64,000 nucleotides of DNA from positions 49,290,001 to 49,354,000 of the forward strand of contig OZ231126.1 of NCBI GenBank assembly GCA_965153355.1, in the 5' to 3' direction. The translations under genes were made by a program, and so were the position numbers. The DNA comes from Flaccisagitta enflata. Its lineage: Eukaryota > Chaetognatha > Sagittoidea > Aphragmophora. Under the pieces are notes generated by a model. It saw nothing but the letters and a program-made list of their open reading frames with translations, ran no database searches and was not told where the DNA came from. Below, one piece after another: positions 49,672 to 59,790 of the stretch. Numbering within the stretch: the first letter of the stretch is position 1; every line of letters begins with the position of its first letter.

Positions 49672-52600
49672 AAGAAAGAAGGACCAAGACGCATCAGCTC
49701 CTCCAAACTCCCATACTTAAAGGCTCACCTGAAGCAGATGTTGGAAAGGGGAATCATTGAGGAGATGTCTGATGACGTTGACTGTCACATGTCGCCAATC
49801 CATGTCGTTCTAGAATCCAGATTCTACAGCAGCCTTAAAAGAAATGTAATAAAATCTAGATTCTGTCTTGACAATCGCGTTTTGAACAATTCCCTAGCTG
49901 ATGTGCAATTTCCCTTGCCTCTGGCAGAGGAGTTCAGGAGAGAAGTGGCCAAGGATGGCTACACTACGTTCAGCAACTTTGACGCTTCCCAAATGTTCTA
50001 CCAATTCAAAATAGACCCAGAAAGCGTCAGGAAATACTTTGGATTTTACGCCCTAGGTAGAGTATACCTACTAAAAAGATTGGCTATGGGCCTAAAAACA
50101 AGTATCAGCTATGTGCAGAAATTTATGGACAAATGTTTCAGATCACACAAAAACTGTATTCCATTTGTTGATGACCTCAGCATCCGGTCAAAAACCATAA
50201 ATACACACTTAAACATTGATCTCCCACTAGCGCTCGCTATCTGTAGTAAGTTTAATATACTTCTTAATCCTAAGAAGTCAGATTTACTCAAAAATGAAGT
50301 GCGCGTGCTGGGATTCCAGCTGGGTAGATCAAGTGAATCAATAGCTGACGAAAAAAAGACAAAAATTAAGGAAATGACATTTCCTGAGACCAAGAAAGAT
50401 GCAATCTCAAAGGCAGCATTCTTTTCATATTTTCTGCCTGTAGCGCCTAAATTGTCACACCTCATGGCACCACTCAGAAGACTGGCACACCCAAAGACAA
50501 GATTCAAACCAACAGAGTCGGACAAGAAATCATTCACAGACCTTAAAGAATACTTGTTGGACGATGAAGTGGGTGCAGTGAGAATGCCATCAAATGACAA
50601 AGAGGCCACAATCCTCATATGGACAGACAGCAGTAGCACATCAATCGGATGCATCATAACTCAATTACTGCCACCACTACCAGATTCCAAATTGGACCCG
50701 ACCAAGAGATATTTATCCATAGTGGGATGTTACAGCAGAAAGATTGAAGACAGTTGGTCGGTTTATCCAATTTGGATTCTTGAACTGACAGCCTTGGAGG
50801 AGTGTACGAGGAAGTTTTTTTGGCTGTTGGCAGGCAGATCTTTCTATGCTATTACTGATAATACTACAGTGACAGCATGGGCCTCACTGGATCACGTCCC
50901 CAAGGACGTGGCCAGGATGGTCCTGAGGCTCCAAAGATTTGATTACAGAATCCTATGGATAAAATCAGAACTAAACCTGAGCGACTGGATTACAAGGGTA
51001 CCAGTCGACAGCCCACCAGAGGCGAGGTTTCCAAGATTTTTGGCAGGCAGTATCTACGATGGTAAAGGCAAAAACATTCCATGGCAAAAATTATTTTGCA
51101 AAGCTACAGCTCAAGAAACTAAAGATTTCTTTACCAGGAAACGGCGACAGGAGCTGGCCCACGCAGTGGAGCCTGAGAACTTCATTATTCCAGACGAATG
51201 TGAAGCGGAACAAGAGGTGAAGGAAATCATTAACGCCTTGAAGTCGCCGCCGGAAGTCCACGGCGACAGCAGCGACTCAGCGACAAAATCCGCGAAGGAT
51301 GAATATGCGAAAGTCATAGCCGCATACTCCTTGACTGATGATCAGGTAGAGGGCGGCGAGAATGAACTGGAAGAAGATACAGAAATAGACAATGATATTA
51401 CAGCAAAAATTAAATTGCACAGATTCAAAGGTAATAGACTTGAAGGCGTAAAAAGTCTGCAAGAGAATGATGATGCAATTATGGATATCATTAGTCGAAT
51501 AAAATCAAACCAAAAAGATCCACCTAAAACAGAAAGTTTGATTCTAACCCCAGCATTGAAACATTACCTGAAAAACAAATCATTATTCAGGGTGAGTGAG
51601 GATGGTATTTTGCTGAGATTATGGCACAACAAAAACGGCAAAATTGACCAATTAATAGTAGTGGGTGAAAAGAAATTTCATCAAGTTGCGACAGAAGCAC
51701 ACCAACGTATTGAATCAGCACACCGTCACGCCGGTCAAAGAAGGACATTCCTAGCACTGAGCAGACGCTACTTTGCAATTAATATGCGCGCAATTATAAA
51801 TAAGGTAGTCAATAATTGCGCGACATGCAAATTAAACAAATACCCACGCACAAATGCTATTAAGACAGGTAACAAAATCGCCACAGGTTGCAATGAAAAA
51901 GGAGAGATAGACATCTTAGGACCTGTAGGCGGCTTTGGGTCATCCACCACTGGTCAACCACGCTACGTCTATTTTTATATAGACTTGCACAGTCGTTACA
52001 CAATCACAAAAATAATCCCCAGTTGTGCAGATAACCATATACTAGACAGTCTAATCTACACAAGAGACACACTCTGTGGACTGCCAAAAATATTGCAAAT
52101 GGACAACGCACTTTGCTCATCAAACAGTAATTCAGCAAAATTCCTTAGAGAGAGAGGCGTTGAAATCAATCATGGCATGGCAAACATTTCACGCTGTCAG
52201 TCAGCAGTCGAAAGGTCCATAGGCACATTAACAAGACTAATCTGTAGCCTAAGGACGGACAATCCAAAATGGTCATTTACCAGAATTGTAGCCGAAGCCA
52301 CATATATTGCCAATTCAACACCACACACAAGCCTTCCAAACTCACTCTCACCTAAAGAGATCCATTTCAATGTCGCTCCATCAGATTTCCTAATCCACCA
52401 ACATGAGAAGGATGAAATGAGCGACGACGCAGCGGGCGCCGCGCGAGCTGCGAGCCGTGCCACGCTGTTAAACGATGTGAAAAGATCCCTAAAAAGAAAT
52501 GGAAATACAGGTGTGACTGATTATACTAATAAAATCAGACCAGGAATGATATGCTTGAGGAAAAGAACATCTTTTCCCACTTCAAGCCCAAGAAAATTAT

Positions 52601-52914
52601 GTTACAAGATAACTTTTGAAGGCTACATGGTCACATCAAAGGTAGCAACAAATTCATTCCGCTGCAGGAACATAAAAACCAATCAAGAATCAATCATTCC
52701 AGGTGATCTATTAGTCAAAATGAAAGGTCTCACCGAAAATGAAGCCATCGAGCTGATAAATGAGATGGAAAAAGTAGCCGCAAAAGAAGCAGAGGCGACG
52801 ACTACCCCAGCCAAACAAGGGGTAAGACGCTCAACAAGAATAGCCGCCAAAAAGGATAAAGCGGCGCCAATAACAGATCCAGACTTGAGCGCATTCTTTA
52901 CAGTCCATCTCTGA
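49672..52914 (+). CDS. Pol: reverse transcriptase, RNase H, integrase (Ty3/gypsy-like)
   Basis: The frame is open from just after TAA; the first ATG is 49,738 (1,058 codons, numbering used here). RT has motif A NFDASQMF (Asp82) and the catalytic FVDD (Asp145, Asp146), a variant of the usual Y/F-x-DD. RNase H shows WTDSSS near 295, an ELTALEE helix near 348, ITDN near 373 and LSDW near 416. Integrase has an H-H-C-C zinc site (HQRIESAHRHAG to CATC, about 655-695), then Asp near 724, Asp near 788 and Glu 36 residues on: DD35E. The C-terminal 120 residues hold a basic tail, GVRRSTRIAAKK. All catalytic residues are present. The product copies RNA to DNA and inserts it. The in-frame stop before RT suggests a recent lesion. 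Confidence 0.9.
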   Translation, partial: KKEGPRRISSSKLPYLKAHLKQMLERGIIEEMSDDVDCHMSPIHVVLESRFYSSLKRNVIKSRFCLDNRVLNNSLADVQFPLPLAEEFRREVAKDGYTTFSNFDASQMFYQFKIDPESVRKYFGFYALGRVYLLKRLAMGLKTSISYVQKFMDKCFRSHKNCIPFVDDLSIRSKTINTHLNIDLPLALAICSKFNILLNPKKSDLLKNEVRVLGFQLGRSSESIADEKKTKIKEMTFPETKKDAISKAAFFSYFLPVAPKLSHLMAPLRRLAHPKTRFKPTESDKKSFTDLKEYLLDDEVGAVRMPSNDKEATILIWTDSSSTSIGCIITQLLPPLPDSKLDPTKRYLSIVGCYSRKIEDSWSVYPIWILELTALEECTRKFFWLLAGRSFYAITDNTTVTAWASLDHVPKDVARMVLRLQRFDYRILWIKSELNLSDWITRVPVDSPPEARFPRFLAGSIYDGKGKNIPWQKLFCKATAQETKDFFTRKRRQELAHAVEPENFIIPDECEAEQEVKEIINALKSPPEVHGDSSDSATKSAKDEYAKVIAAYSLTDDQVEGGENELEEDTEIDNDITAKIKLHRFKGNRLEGVKSLQENDDAIMDIISRIKSNQKDPPKTESLILTPALKHYLKNKSLFRVSEDGILLRLWHNKNGKIDQLIVVGEKKFHQVATEAHQRIESAHRHAGQRRTFLALSRRYFAINMRAIINKVVNNCATCKLNKYPRTNAIKTGNKIATGCNEKGEIDILGPVGGFGSSTTGQPRYVYFYIDLHSRYTITKIIPSCADNHILDSLIYTRDTLCGLPKILQMDNALCSSNSNSAKFLRERGVEINHGMANISRCQSAVERSIGTLTRLICSLRTDNPKWSFTRIVAEATYIANSTPHTSLPNSLSPKEIHFNVAPSDFLIHQHEKDEMSDDAAGAARAASRATLLNDVKRSLKRNGNTGVTDYTNKIRPGMICLRKRTSFPTSSPRKLCYKITFEGYMVTSKVATNSFRCRNIKTNQESIIPGDLLVKMKGLTENEAIELINEMEKVAAKEAEATTTPAKQGVRRSTRIAAKKDKAAPITDPDLSAFFTVHL

Positions 52915-53026
52915 TTTCTTGTTATTATAGTTTTCTTGTTATTATAGTTGGCTACTTTTAAGGAAAAAGAAATAGACGGGGCCTAAAAGGATAATGAATT
53001 GAATAAAATCAAGAATTAAACTGCCC
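52915..53026. other. Non-coding sequence after integrase
   Basis: Contains a direct repeat, ttcttgttattatagtt (twice, 52,916-52,950), and a purine-rich gaaaaagaaatagacgggg near 52,962-52,981 that could be a polypurine tract. No LTR start could be fixed after it. Confidence 0.4.
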
Positions 53027-53361
53027 CTAGACATAAGAAGTGCCAACTCGAGAGCGTTGCTCGAGTATCTCATTATCCGTCAGATTGCGCCCTTCGCCAA
53101 CTGGCGGCTGACGAGCGTTCACGCCATCGTCCATGGGGACGCCATCAACGCCGCCACCGAACCGCCGATCACGGAAATCCTTCAAACGGGCCCAGAGGCC
53201 ACTGAACCAGTTGACCATATGGGTGACCTTTTCCAGATGTCCGGTCACGGCAGCCACGGTGACGACAATCAAGGCCGCCCCCAGGATCGGATAAGCGATC
53301 CAGCTACGCCAACCACCAGATGACTCGGAGGCGGCCACCAATACAGTGGGACCGGGCGCCA
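53027..53361 (-). CDS. Probable terminal exon with one membrane span
   Basis: The minus-strand open frame starts after a good acceptor (cctgtacag at 53369-53362) and ends at TAG 53029-53027, with no ATG near its start. It is GC-rich compared with its surroundings. About 111 residues: a short Gly/Ser part, a hydrophobic span (YPILGAALIVVTVAAVTG) near residues 25-42, an amphipathic stretch with WFSGLWARLKDFRDRR, then a hydrophilic tail. This fits the last exon of a single-pass membrane protein. The exon starts in phase 1 and I could not fix the upstream donor. It may belong to the gene at 53,824-54,840 as an alternative end, or to another gene. Confidence 0.5.
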
Positions 53362-53823
53362 CTGTACAGGGGACTTAGTGAACAAGTCCAAACTGGACTG
53401 GAGCTTTTAGAAAGCTTCCAAAAACAAAGTATCATGTTTTTTATTTTAATAAATTTCAAGAAATTAAGAAATGTGCACTCAGACTGGAAAATGAGGCTGA
53501 CTCCACTCCAAATAAAAGACCAGTCACAAAGGAAAATCTCCAAAAAAGACTGAAGAGGAAATGAAGGCCTAAACCACATTGGCCATGGAGCATAACATAA
53601 AAGGACCGGCCTCCCCTGAGGTAAAAAGACAAGTCTGAAATTAAAAAGCCGAAAGAGAAATATTTAAACCTATATTAAACCCGCCGGAGCTAACATGAAA
53701 AATTGACCTGTAATGCCAAAACATATGAGATTAATAAATTATTAGCACAAGAGACACAACTGAAATGGCATTAATAAGAATAAGATCATCAGGTCAATAC
53801 GAGAGGACATAAAAACCAATTGT

Positions 53824-54840
53824 CTATGCGGGTGCCACAGAATCACCATCGGCGACAGACACAGATTCATACGGTATTTCTCTATCAGACTCATTTCCAA
53901 GAGCGGCACGAGCAAGGCCAGGACCGAAGCCTTGAGAGGCAACCACGTTTTCAAGTGCTGACTTAATGCAGGCCTCCAATCTGTAAATACAAATGATTAA
54001 GTTTCAAAACCAGAAAATCATGCCCTGCAAAGTGAATAATTATGCCGAATGCATGAACCTGTAAATAAAGGATTAGACAGAATAGAAGCAAAAACTTACT
54101 CCAATCTAGCCGCAAAAACGTCGCGAGGGTCGCGAGTATGCATCCCGTCGCAAGGCAAACGCAGTCCATCATGATGCGTCGAGTCCGCGTTGGACCGACT
54201 TTTGAAACAAGCGATTTCCGAATGATACTCAGGTAGGGCACTGCATTGGCGACAGCGACGGTAGCTGATACCATATTCTTCAGTCTGATTGACATCGTCC
54301 GATATTATTTCTTGAACTGTGTTACGAAGGAAATTAGCGTTCATAGGAACGCAGCGCGAAAGTCCAGCGCTATGATAATAGGCCATGCGATAAACGACGA
54401 GCATACACGGCCCATTTTCCTCGCTGAAAATAAAATGGCCGCATTATGACGACAATACTGAACGAACCGCATGCGAAAGAAAAAAAAGCGTGGCCGAAAA
54501 ATTGCAAACTTACTCGTATCCTATCTCTTGGAGAAAAGCCTCTTTTCCACCATCTAACAAAGTCTTAATAGAGACTTGATTGCGAGAGGCCCATTCACGA
54601 ACTGCATATTTCAACTTGGCCTGTGTAAATATACGCAATCAGTATTAAAGACCGACGACGTGAAACGAAATATTCGTGACCGACGATCGAAACCGAAGAT
54701 AAAAAGAGACACACCGTCGGTGATTCATCCTCAGAGGAACGTGAAAATGACACGTAATGCGTAGAGTTGGCCGATCGCGAGCGTCGCATAGAGGCGCTTT
54801 GCGCAGAAGCGACGAGTAGAAACAATAAACAGAAGAGCAT
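53824..54840 (-). CDS. Four-exon gene for a secreted Cys-containing protein (237 residues)
   Basis: Exons on the minus strand: 54840-54715, 54620-54514, 54423-54100 and 53980-53824. Introns of 94, 90 and 119 nt all begin GT and end AG (donors gtgtgt, gtaagt, gtaagt; acceptors ttacacag, attttcag, atttacag). Phases agree, giving 714 nt including TAG. The start MLFCLLFLLVASAQS is a clear signal peptide. A Ser/Arg-rich stretch follows, then a helical segment (LKYAVREWASRNQ). Exon 3 is Cys-rich (RRCRQC, ACF, LPCD) with GLRLPCDGMHTRDP near its end. Exon 4 starts at LEACIKSALENVV and ends APA. I do not recognise the family. It lies antisense to the retroelement, so it is probably a host gene; capture by the element is possible. 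Confidence 0.7.
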
Positions 54841-55370
54841 CTTCGATGGATGTAATTCGAAAAAGAGAAGACGTCGATATGAAGACTTTGGACTGATCGT
54901 CCCGAATTATTCGTACGTTATATTTCACTTGTGTAAAGAGTGACCAAGAATTGAAATGAAAACTTATGAAAAAGAAAAGCAAAAATATTAATTCAGAAAA
55001 TAAATTTATTTTAAGAAATGTAAAAAGAAACACAATTCTTGGGAACTCAAATTGAATGATATTATGTTTATTATAATTCTCACATAGAAAGTGTCAAATG
55101 ACCACCCGAAATGTTCTTTAAAAACTCTTGAAGGTCAAACCAAAAGTATTTCGCCGACGAAAAAAATTTTACACTTTAAAACCTTAAAATGTTATGAATA
55201 CCGAAAATACTCAAATTGTTACAATATTTGCCGATACGACTCTCAAGACCATTTTAGTCATACGTATTGTTATTACTACAATTGTTACTTGAAATTAATT
55301 CTCTATTTGACCGTTAAGATATTATTGTTATATAAAAGACTCCGCTCAACTGAATCAAGCAGACTCTTTT
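54841..55370. other. AT-rich flank of the secreted-protein gene
   Basis: Holds the presumed 5' flank of the minus-strand gene. A TATATAAAAG box on the plus strand at about 55,329 precedes the LTR-like segment. No supported gene. Confidence 0.35.
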
Positions 55371-55593
55371 TGTCGGGGGGGAGAGTCATAAAGGGTACCG
55401 CTCGACCAGAGAATAGAAATGCCAGACTCCGGAAATCATTTCTTATGATTATCGGATCAAATTCCAAGAATCAAGGAATATAAAAAGCTTGATTCGGTTT
55501 GAGAAGGACCTCTTCTATCGGAAAAATTCCTCTTATTATTTCCTCTAACAGTCCAACAGTCCTTCAGTTGCTTATCGAGATAGCTAATTCTCA
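55371..55593 (+). mobile_element. LTR-like fragment, possible solo LTR
   Basis: Begins TGTCGGGGGGGAGAGTC, contains a TATAAAAAGC box near 55,480, and ends ...ATTCTCA, so it has the TG...CA frame and size (223 bp) of a short Ty3/gypsy LTR. There is no partner LTR in the window, and no primer-binding site or clear target duplication beside it. It is uncertain whether it belongs to the retroelement at 42.8-52.9 kb. Confidence 0.3.
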
Positions 55594-55796
55594 ACTCACC
55601 TCTAGACTATCATGCTGACCATCATTTGCTCTTACATCATCTCACCTCTAGACTATCATTCTGACCATTATTCGCTCTTACATCATCTCACCTCTAGACT
55701 ATCATGCTGACCATCATTTGCTCTTACATCATCTCACCTCTAGACTATCATTCTGACCATTATTCGCTCTTACATCTTCTCACCTCTAGACTATAG
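55594..55796 (+). repeat. 46-bp minisatellite, block 1
   Basis: About four units of ctcacctctagactatcatt followed by ctgaccattattcgctcttacatcat. The period is 46 bp (for example 55,641 to 55,687). Units alternate cattct/catgct and attattc/atcattt, suggesting a two-unit higher-order repeat. Confidence 0.9.
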
Positions 55797-56550
55797 ATCA
55801 TCGACACTGGCTAAAAACCAATTGGTTATCAAAAGTTTCGTTTCCCTTAAATGTCTTCCTATAAGTTTCGACATCGTCACTGCTAAATGTCATTGCCGTC
55901 ATGCCATTTCCGTTTCGTTTCTACATTATGCAACTGACTGTAAGATGTGCTCTTTGAAAATTGGTTCCCTCCCAGTCTCAGTCTACACATGTCACTGATA
56001 TATGCTTTGTATATGCTTTGAGTATTAACAAAGGATGTATGAGTGAATTGATTAATGAATGAATGAATGAATAAGTGAATCAGTGAATGAGTGAATGAAT
56101 GAAAAATGATATGCTCGTACCATTTTTCCTTTTGGTAAGAAACAATTTGGTAATTCATCCTCTTTTTAGTCAAGAAATTTCTATGCATCACTGCCCCTGC
56201 CTAGCCACATCACAGCCCCTGCTTTACCATGTTTCTGTCCACCCTCATAATTGCCCCTGCCCACACTCAAGCGAGTATCCTGCCTTGTAAAAAGCCTCAT
56301 AAAAGGATTATGTCCAACAAAAGAAAACAAGGCAAAGTAGGCTATTATAGGCGCCATTCACATAGTAGAATGAAAGTGTTTTCAACTGACCAACCAACCA
56401 ACTAAACAACCAACAGACACAACCTTACAAAGATTTGCTATTGCACGCGGAAAAAAACATTGTTTGGACTCCTTGTAAACAAGGACAGAAACAAACGGAC
56501 TAGGAGAGAATCTTGTCAGTGAGCGAGGAAAAAAAATCGTAGGTGATCCA

Positions 56551-56588
<38 letters not shown>

Positions 56589-56744
56589 AAACGAATGAAA
56601 TATGAAAAGTCTGTCTCTCTCTCTTTTTCTTCACCTTTTCCTTTGTCTGTCAGTCAGTAGGTCGTGACGGTTTTTGACCATGATGTCGATTGACCGACAC
56701 CATGGGGTGTGACTGTCGATTCCGACAGTCACGACATAAGTTCT
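55797..56744. other. Unique and simple sequence with family A fragment
   Basis: Contains a (GAAT)n run at about 56,050-56,102, a reversed partial family A copy near 56,190-56,291 (tgcccctgcccac to tatcctgccttgt), a GA tract near 56,558-56,583, and a short dyad gtcgattgaccgaca near 56,684. No gene supported. Confidence 0.45.
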
Positions 56745-56896
56745 CCCAACTCTACTCTAGACTACTATGCTGACCATTATTTGCTCTTACATCATCTCAC
56801 CTCTAGACTATCAAACTGACCATTATTCGCTCTTACATCATCTCACCTCTAGACTATCATGTGCATGCTGACCATTATTCGCTCTTACATCATCTG
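56745..56896 (+). repeat. 46-bp minisatellite, block 2
   Basis: About three units, the last interrupted at 56,896 by the terminal-inverted-repeat element; the array resumes at 58,577. Confidence 0.85.
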
Positions 56897-58576
56897 CAGG
56901 CCTTTTTTTAGTGATTTTTTTTGCAGAGCCAACCGGGCTCTCTACTCGCAATTTTACAGAGCCCGACAAAAAAACAGTGAGCCCGGCAAAAAAACAATAC
57001 TGGATAAAAGGCTTCCCAAGTCGTGTGTGGGTGGGCAGGGGTAGTGACAAAATTGGCTAAAAAACATTTGGGCAGGCGTAGTGACATAGAAATCACTTAC
57101 AGGGAATACCCTGCCTACCGGGACGAAAGAAAACGACATATCTCTGCTTCTAAAAATGACGGATCAACTGTTTCAGAGAGAGTTTTTGCTCCAATTTCAT
57201 TATCTATAAACTTTATTATGGTGCGATCAATACTTTGGCCGCAGTATTGCATCCAAATTGTAAAATCTGGAATCATAAAAATTCGAGGTTTTGATGTTTG
57301 AACAACACATCTTCTTTCTCTTGCCAAATCTAGACAAATTGAGCTAGTATGCTCGGGTTGGTCTTGAATGATAGATAATTTGATGTAGTTTTACACTCCA
57401 CCAGTCAATTTGCCTACTTGTCATAATTTTTGGTAATCTAACCAAAATACATGTAAAAAAGTTGATAGATAGTTGATAGATAGTTGATAGATAGTTGATA
57501 GATAGTTGATAGATAGTTGATAGATAGTTGATAGATAGTTGATAGATAGTTGATAGATAGTTGAATGATAGATAATTTGATGTAGTTTTACACTCCACCA
57601 GTCAATTTGCCTACTTGTCATAATTTTTGGTAATCTAACCAAAATACATGTAAAAAAGTTTAATTTTTATCTCTTTCTTCTTTCAATGAATAACAAATTT
57701 TAATGGTAGAACCTTCGGTATCAATTCTTAAAGCTTTTTCATGTAACTACATAAATTCCGTTTCAATTTGAGTATTTTTACCCAATTTCTGTTGCAATGG
57801 TTAACAATTAAGACAATATTCACAGAATTTTCAGATAAATCATCAAAATTAGTCATATTTGGGATTTTTTTTCAGTCTGTTCGTGTACCTTTGGTATGCA
57901 ATCTAGTGGCAATTTTTTTTTAATGACATAAAATTGGTTTTAAAAAAAGGATCTGTTTTCAGATTATTTTTTTCATTTCTAGAGGAGAAAATACATCGTT
58001 TTCTTATGTCCCAGTTGGCATGGTACTCCCTGTATAAACGAAAAAAAAACCAGTGTTACTGACCAACAAATGGACTAATTAATGGACGGATCAATGGACA
58101 TACAGACCTACAGATGGACAGGCCGCCCAACATAGTGGGTTATAGAGTCGCTTGCACACAACTTGAAAAAAACTGAACATTTTACCTAATTCTTTTAAAA
58201 TGTGTGGGCCTCATGACAATGCCATCTTACAATAGCAATTTTTCCCCTGTCTGATCTCATGGTAGAAATAGAATTGTTTCAAAGAAGGCAAAAATCATCA
58301 CATGCTAACTTTTTATACCATCAGTATTAGACACATTTACACGAAAACAATGAGCTTTACTTGTTGATCAATTTATATTTGACGAGTTGACTTTGGAAGA
58401 AATTCATTTTAGTCATTCTTAACTTTGCAAGAATCATCCGATCCATTTGAGTTCAATACATGGCGTCAAATCTGAGATAGCCAGCCGGGCTCAGAGCCAG
58501 CAAAACATGAGTCATGAGAGCCCGACAACAAAATAGAGAGCCACGGGCTCGCGGGCTCGCTCTAAAAAAAGGCCTG
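56897..58576. mobile_element. 1.68-kb DNA transposon-like element with 15-bp terminal inverted repeats
   Basis: The ends CAGGCCTTTTTTTAG (56897) and CTAAAAAAAGGCCTG (58576) are perfect complements. Subterminal gagcccg/cgggctc words occur at both sides (gagccaaccgggctctc at the left, gccacgggctcgcgggctcgc at the right). No transposase ORF, so it is non-autonomous. A clear target duplication was not found (atcatctg against attattca). It holds an 11-bp tandem array and partial family A copies near 57,005 and 58,058. Superfamily uncertain; CAGG ends are hAT-like. Confidence 0.65.
57363..57660 (+). repeat. 11-bp tandem array (gttgatagata) between 100-bp direct repeats
   Basis: About nine copies of gttgatagata occupy 57,460-57,562. 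The sequence on each side (gaatgatagataatttgatg to ccaaaatacatgtaaaaaagtt) is an exact-looking direct repeat at about 57,365-57,462 and 57,563-57,661. Confidence 0.9.
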
Positions 58577-58828
58577 ATTATTCATCTCACCTCTAGACTA
58601 CCATGCTGACCATTATTCACTCTTACATCATCTCAACTCTAGACTACCAAGCTGACCATAATTCGCTCTTAAATCATCTCACCTCTAGACTATCAATCTG
58701 ACCAATATTCGCTCTTACATCAACTCACCTCTAGACTATCATTCTGACCATTATTCGCTCTTACATCATCTCACCTCTAGACTATCAATCTGACCATTAT
58801 TCGCTCTTACATCATCTCACCTCAAGAC
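58577..58828 (+). repeat. 46-bp minisatellite, block 3
   Basis: About five and a half units, continuing block 2 after the inserted element. It is interrupted by a different sequence block at 58,829. Confidence 0.85.
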
Positions 58829-59144
58829 TAGGGCGGCTACCTGGATGGTCAAATGTGGTCAAATTTCAGAACGCCTCAGCCAATGTCATATTTAAAAAGG
58901 AAATGAGGCAAGCGGAGATCAGTATCTGGAAAGAAAGCCCGCAAGGCAACACTATAGAGTGTCAATGGGCTTAAAATTGCTCTCCTATACTTTACCATTG
59001 TGTTGCTGTGTGGATTTCCTGATCAAATACCGACCTCTGCTTGTCTGATTTACTGCCCAAATGCCGCTTAGCATGTATGGTTTATATGGCGGAGGAATTT
59101 TAAATTTTGAGCCAAATCTACCCTTCAGGTAACCAGCCTACTCT
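58829..59144 (+). repeat. Sequence block inserted in the minisatellite (full copy)
   Basis: Starts agggcggctacctggatggt. Its first 110 bp recur at 59,473-59,582. The remainder, gcccgcaaggcaacac to ggtaaccagcctactc, is present only here. No ORF beyond 40 codons; origin unknown. Confidence 0.6.
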
Positions 59145-59790
59145 TGACTATCATTCTGACCATTATTCGCTCTTACATCATCTCACCTCTAGACTACCAT
59201 TCTGACCATTATTTGCTCTTACATCATCTCACCTTTAGACTATCATTCTGACCATTATTCGCTCTTACATCATCTCACCTCTAGAGTATCACGCTGACCA
59301 TCATTCACTCTTAAACATCATCTCACCTCTAGACTATCATTCTGACCATCATTTGCTCTTACATCATCTCACCTCTAGACTGCCATGCTGACCATTATTC
59401 GCTCTTACATCATCTCACCTCTAGACTATGAATCTGACCATTATTCGCTCTTACATCATCTCACCTCAAGACTAGGGCGGCTACCTGGATGGTCAAATGT
59501 GGTCAAATTTCAGAACGCCTCAGCCAATGTCATATTTAAAAAGGAAATGAGGCAAGCGGAGATCAGTATCTGGAAAGAAAGCATCATCTCACCTCTAGAC
59601 TATCATTCTGACCATTATTCGCTCTTACATCATCACACCTCTAGACTACTATGCTGACCATTATTCGCTCTTACATCATCTCGCCTCTAGACTATCATGC
59701 TGACCATCATTCGCTCTTACATCATCTCACCTCTAGACTACCAAGCTGACCATCATTCATTCTTACATCATCTCACCTCTACTTGCACCA
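59145..59790 (+). repeat. 46-bp minisatellite, block 4, with partial copy of the inserted block
   Basis: About eleven 46-bp units. The 110-bp block at 59,473-59,582 repeats the start of 58,829-59,144 including its flanking satellite units, so the duplication arose by satellite recombination after the insertion. Confidence 0.85.

Larger units (their letters stand above)
42762..52914 (+). mobile_element. Giant LTR-type retroelement, right copy with gag, protease, RT, RNase H, integrase
   Basis: From the Lys-Asp tract at 42,762 the plus strand becomes near-identical to the left arm up to 49,373, then continues with pol to 52,914. The order protease, RT, RNase H, integrase and the integrase spacing indicate a Ty3/gypsy-type element. 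Neither a 5' LTR nor a 3' LTR pair could be identified, so its borders are unknown. Confidence 0.75.

Noticed and set aside
53340-53362. TGGCGCCCGGTCCCACT on the minus strand, resembling a lysine-tRNA primer-binding site next to an LTR end
   Set aside because: The match stops after the TGGCGCCC core, no LTR pair lies beside it, and the bases are better explained as the start of a coding exon after an acceptor.
53824-54840. Envelope gene of the retroelement
   Set aside because: It is on the opposite strand to pol, has host-like short introns, and no fusion-peptide or furin-like pattern was seen.
55594-59790. Regularly spaced repeats resembling a CRISPR array
   Set aside because: The 46-bp units are contiguous with no unique spacers, and the genome is eukaryotic. 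It is a minisatellite.
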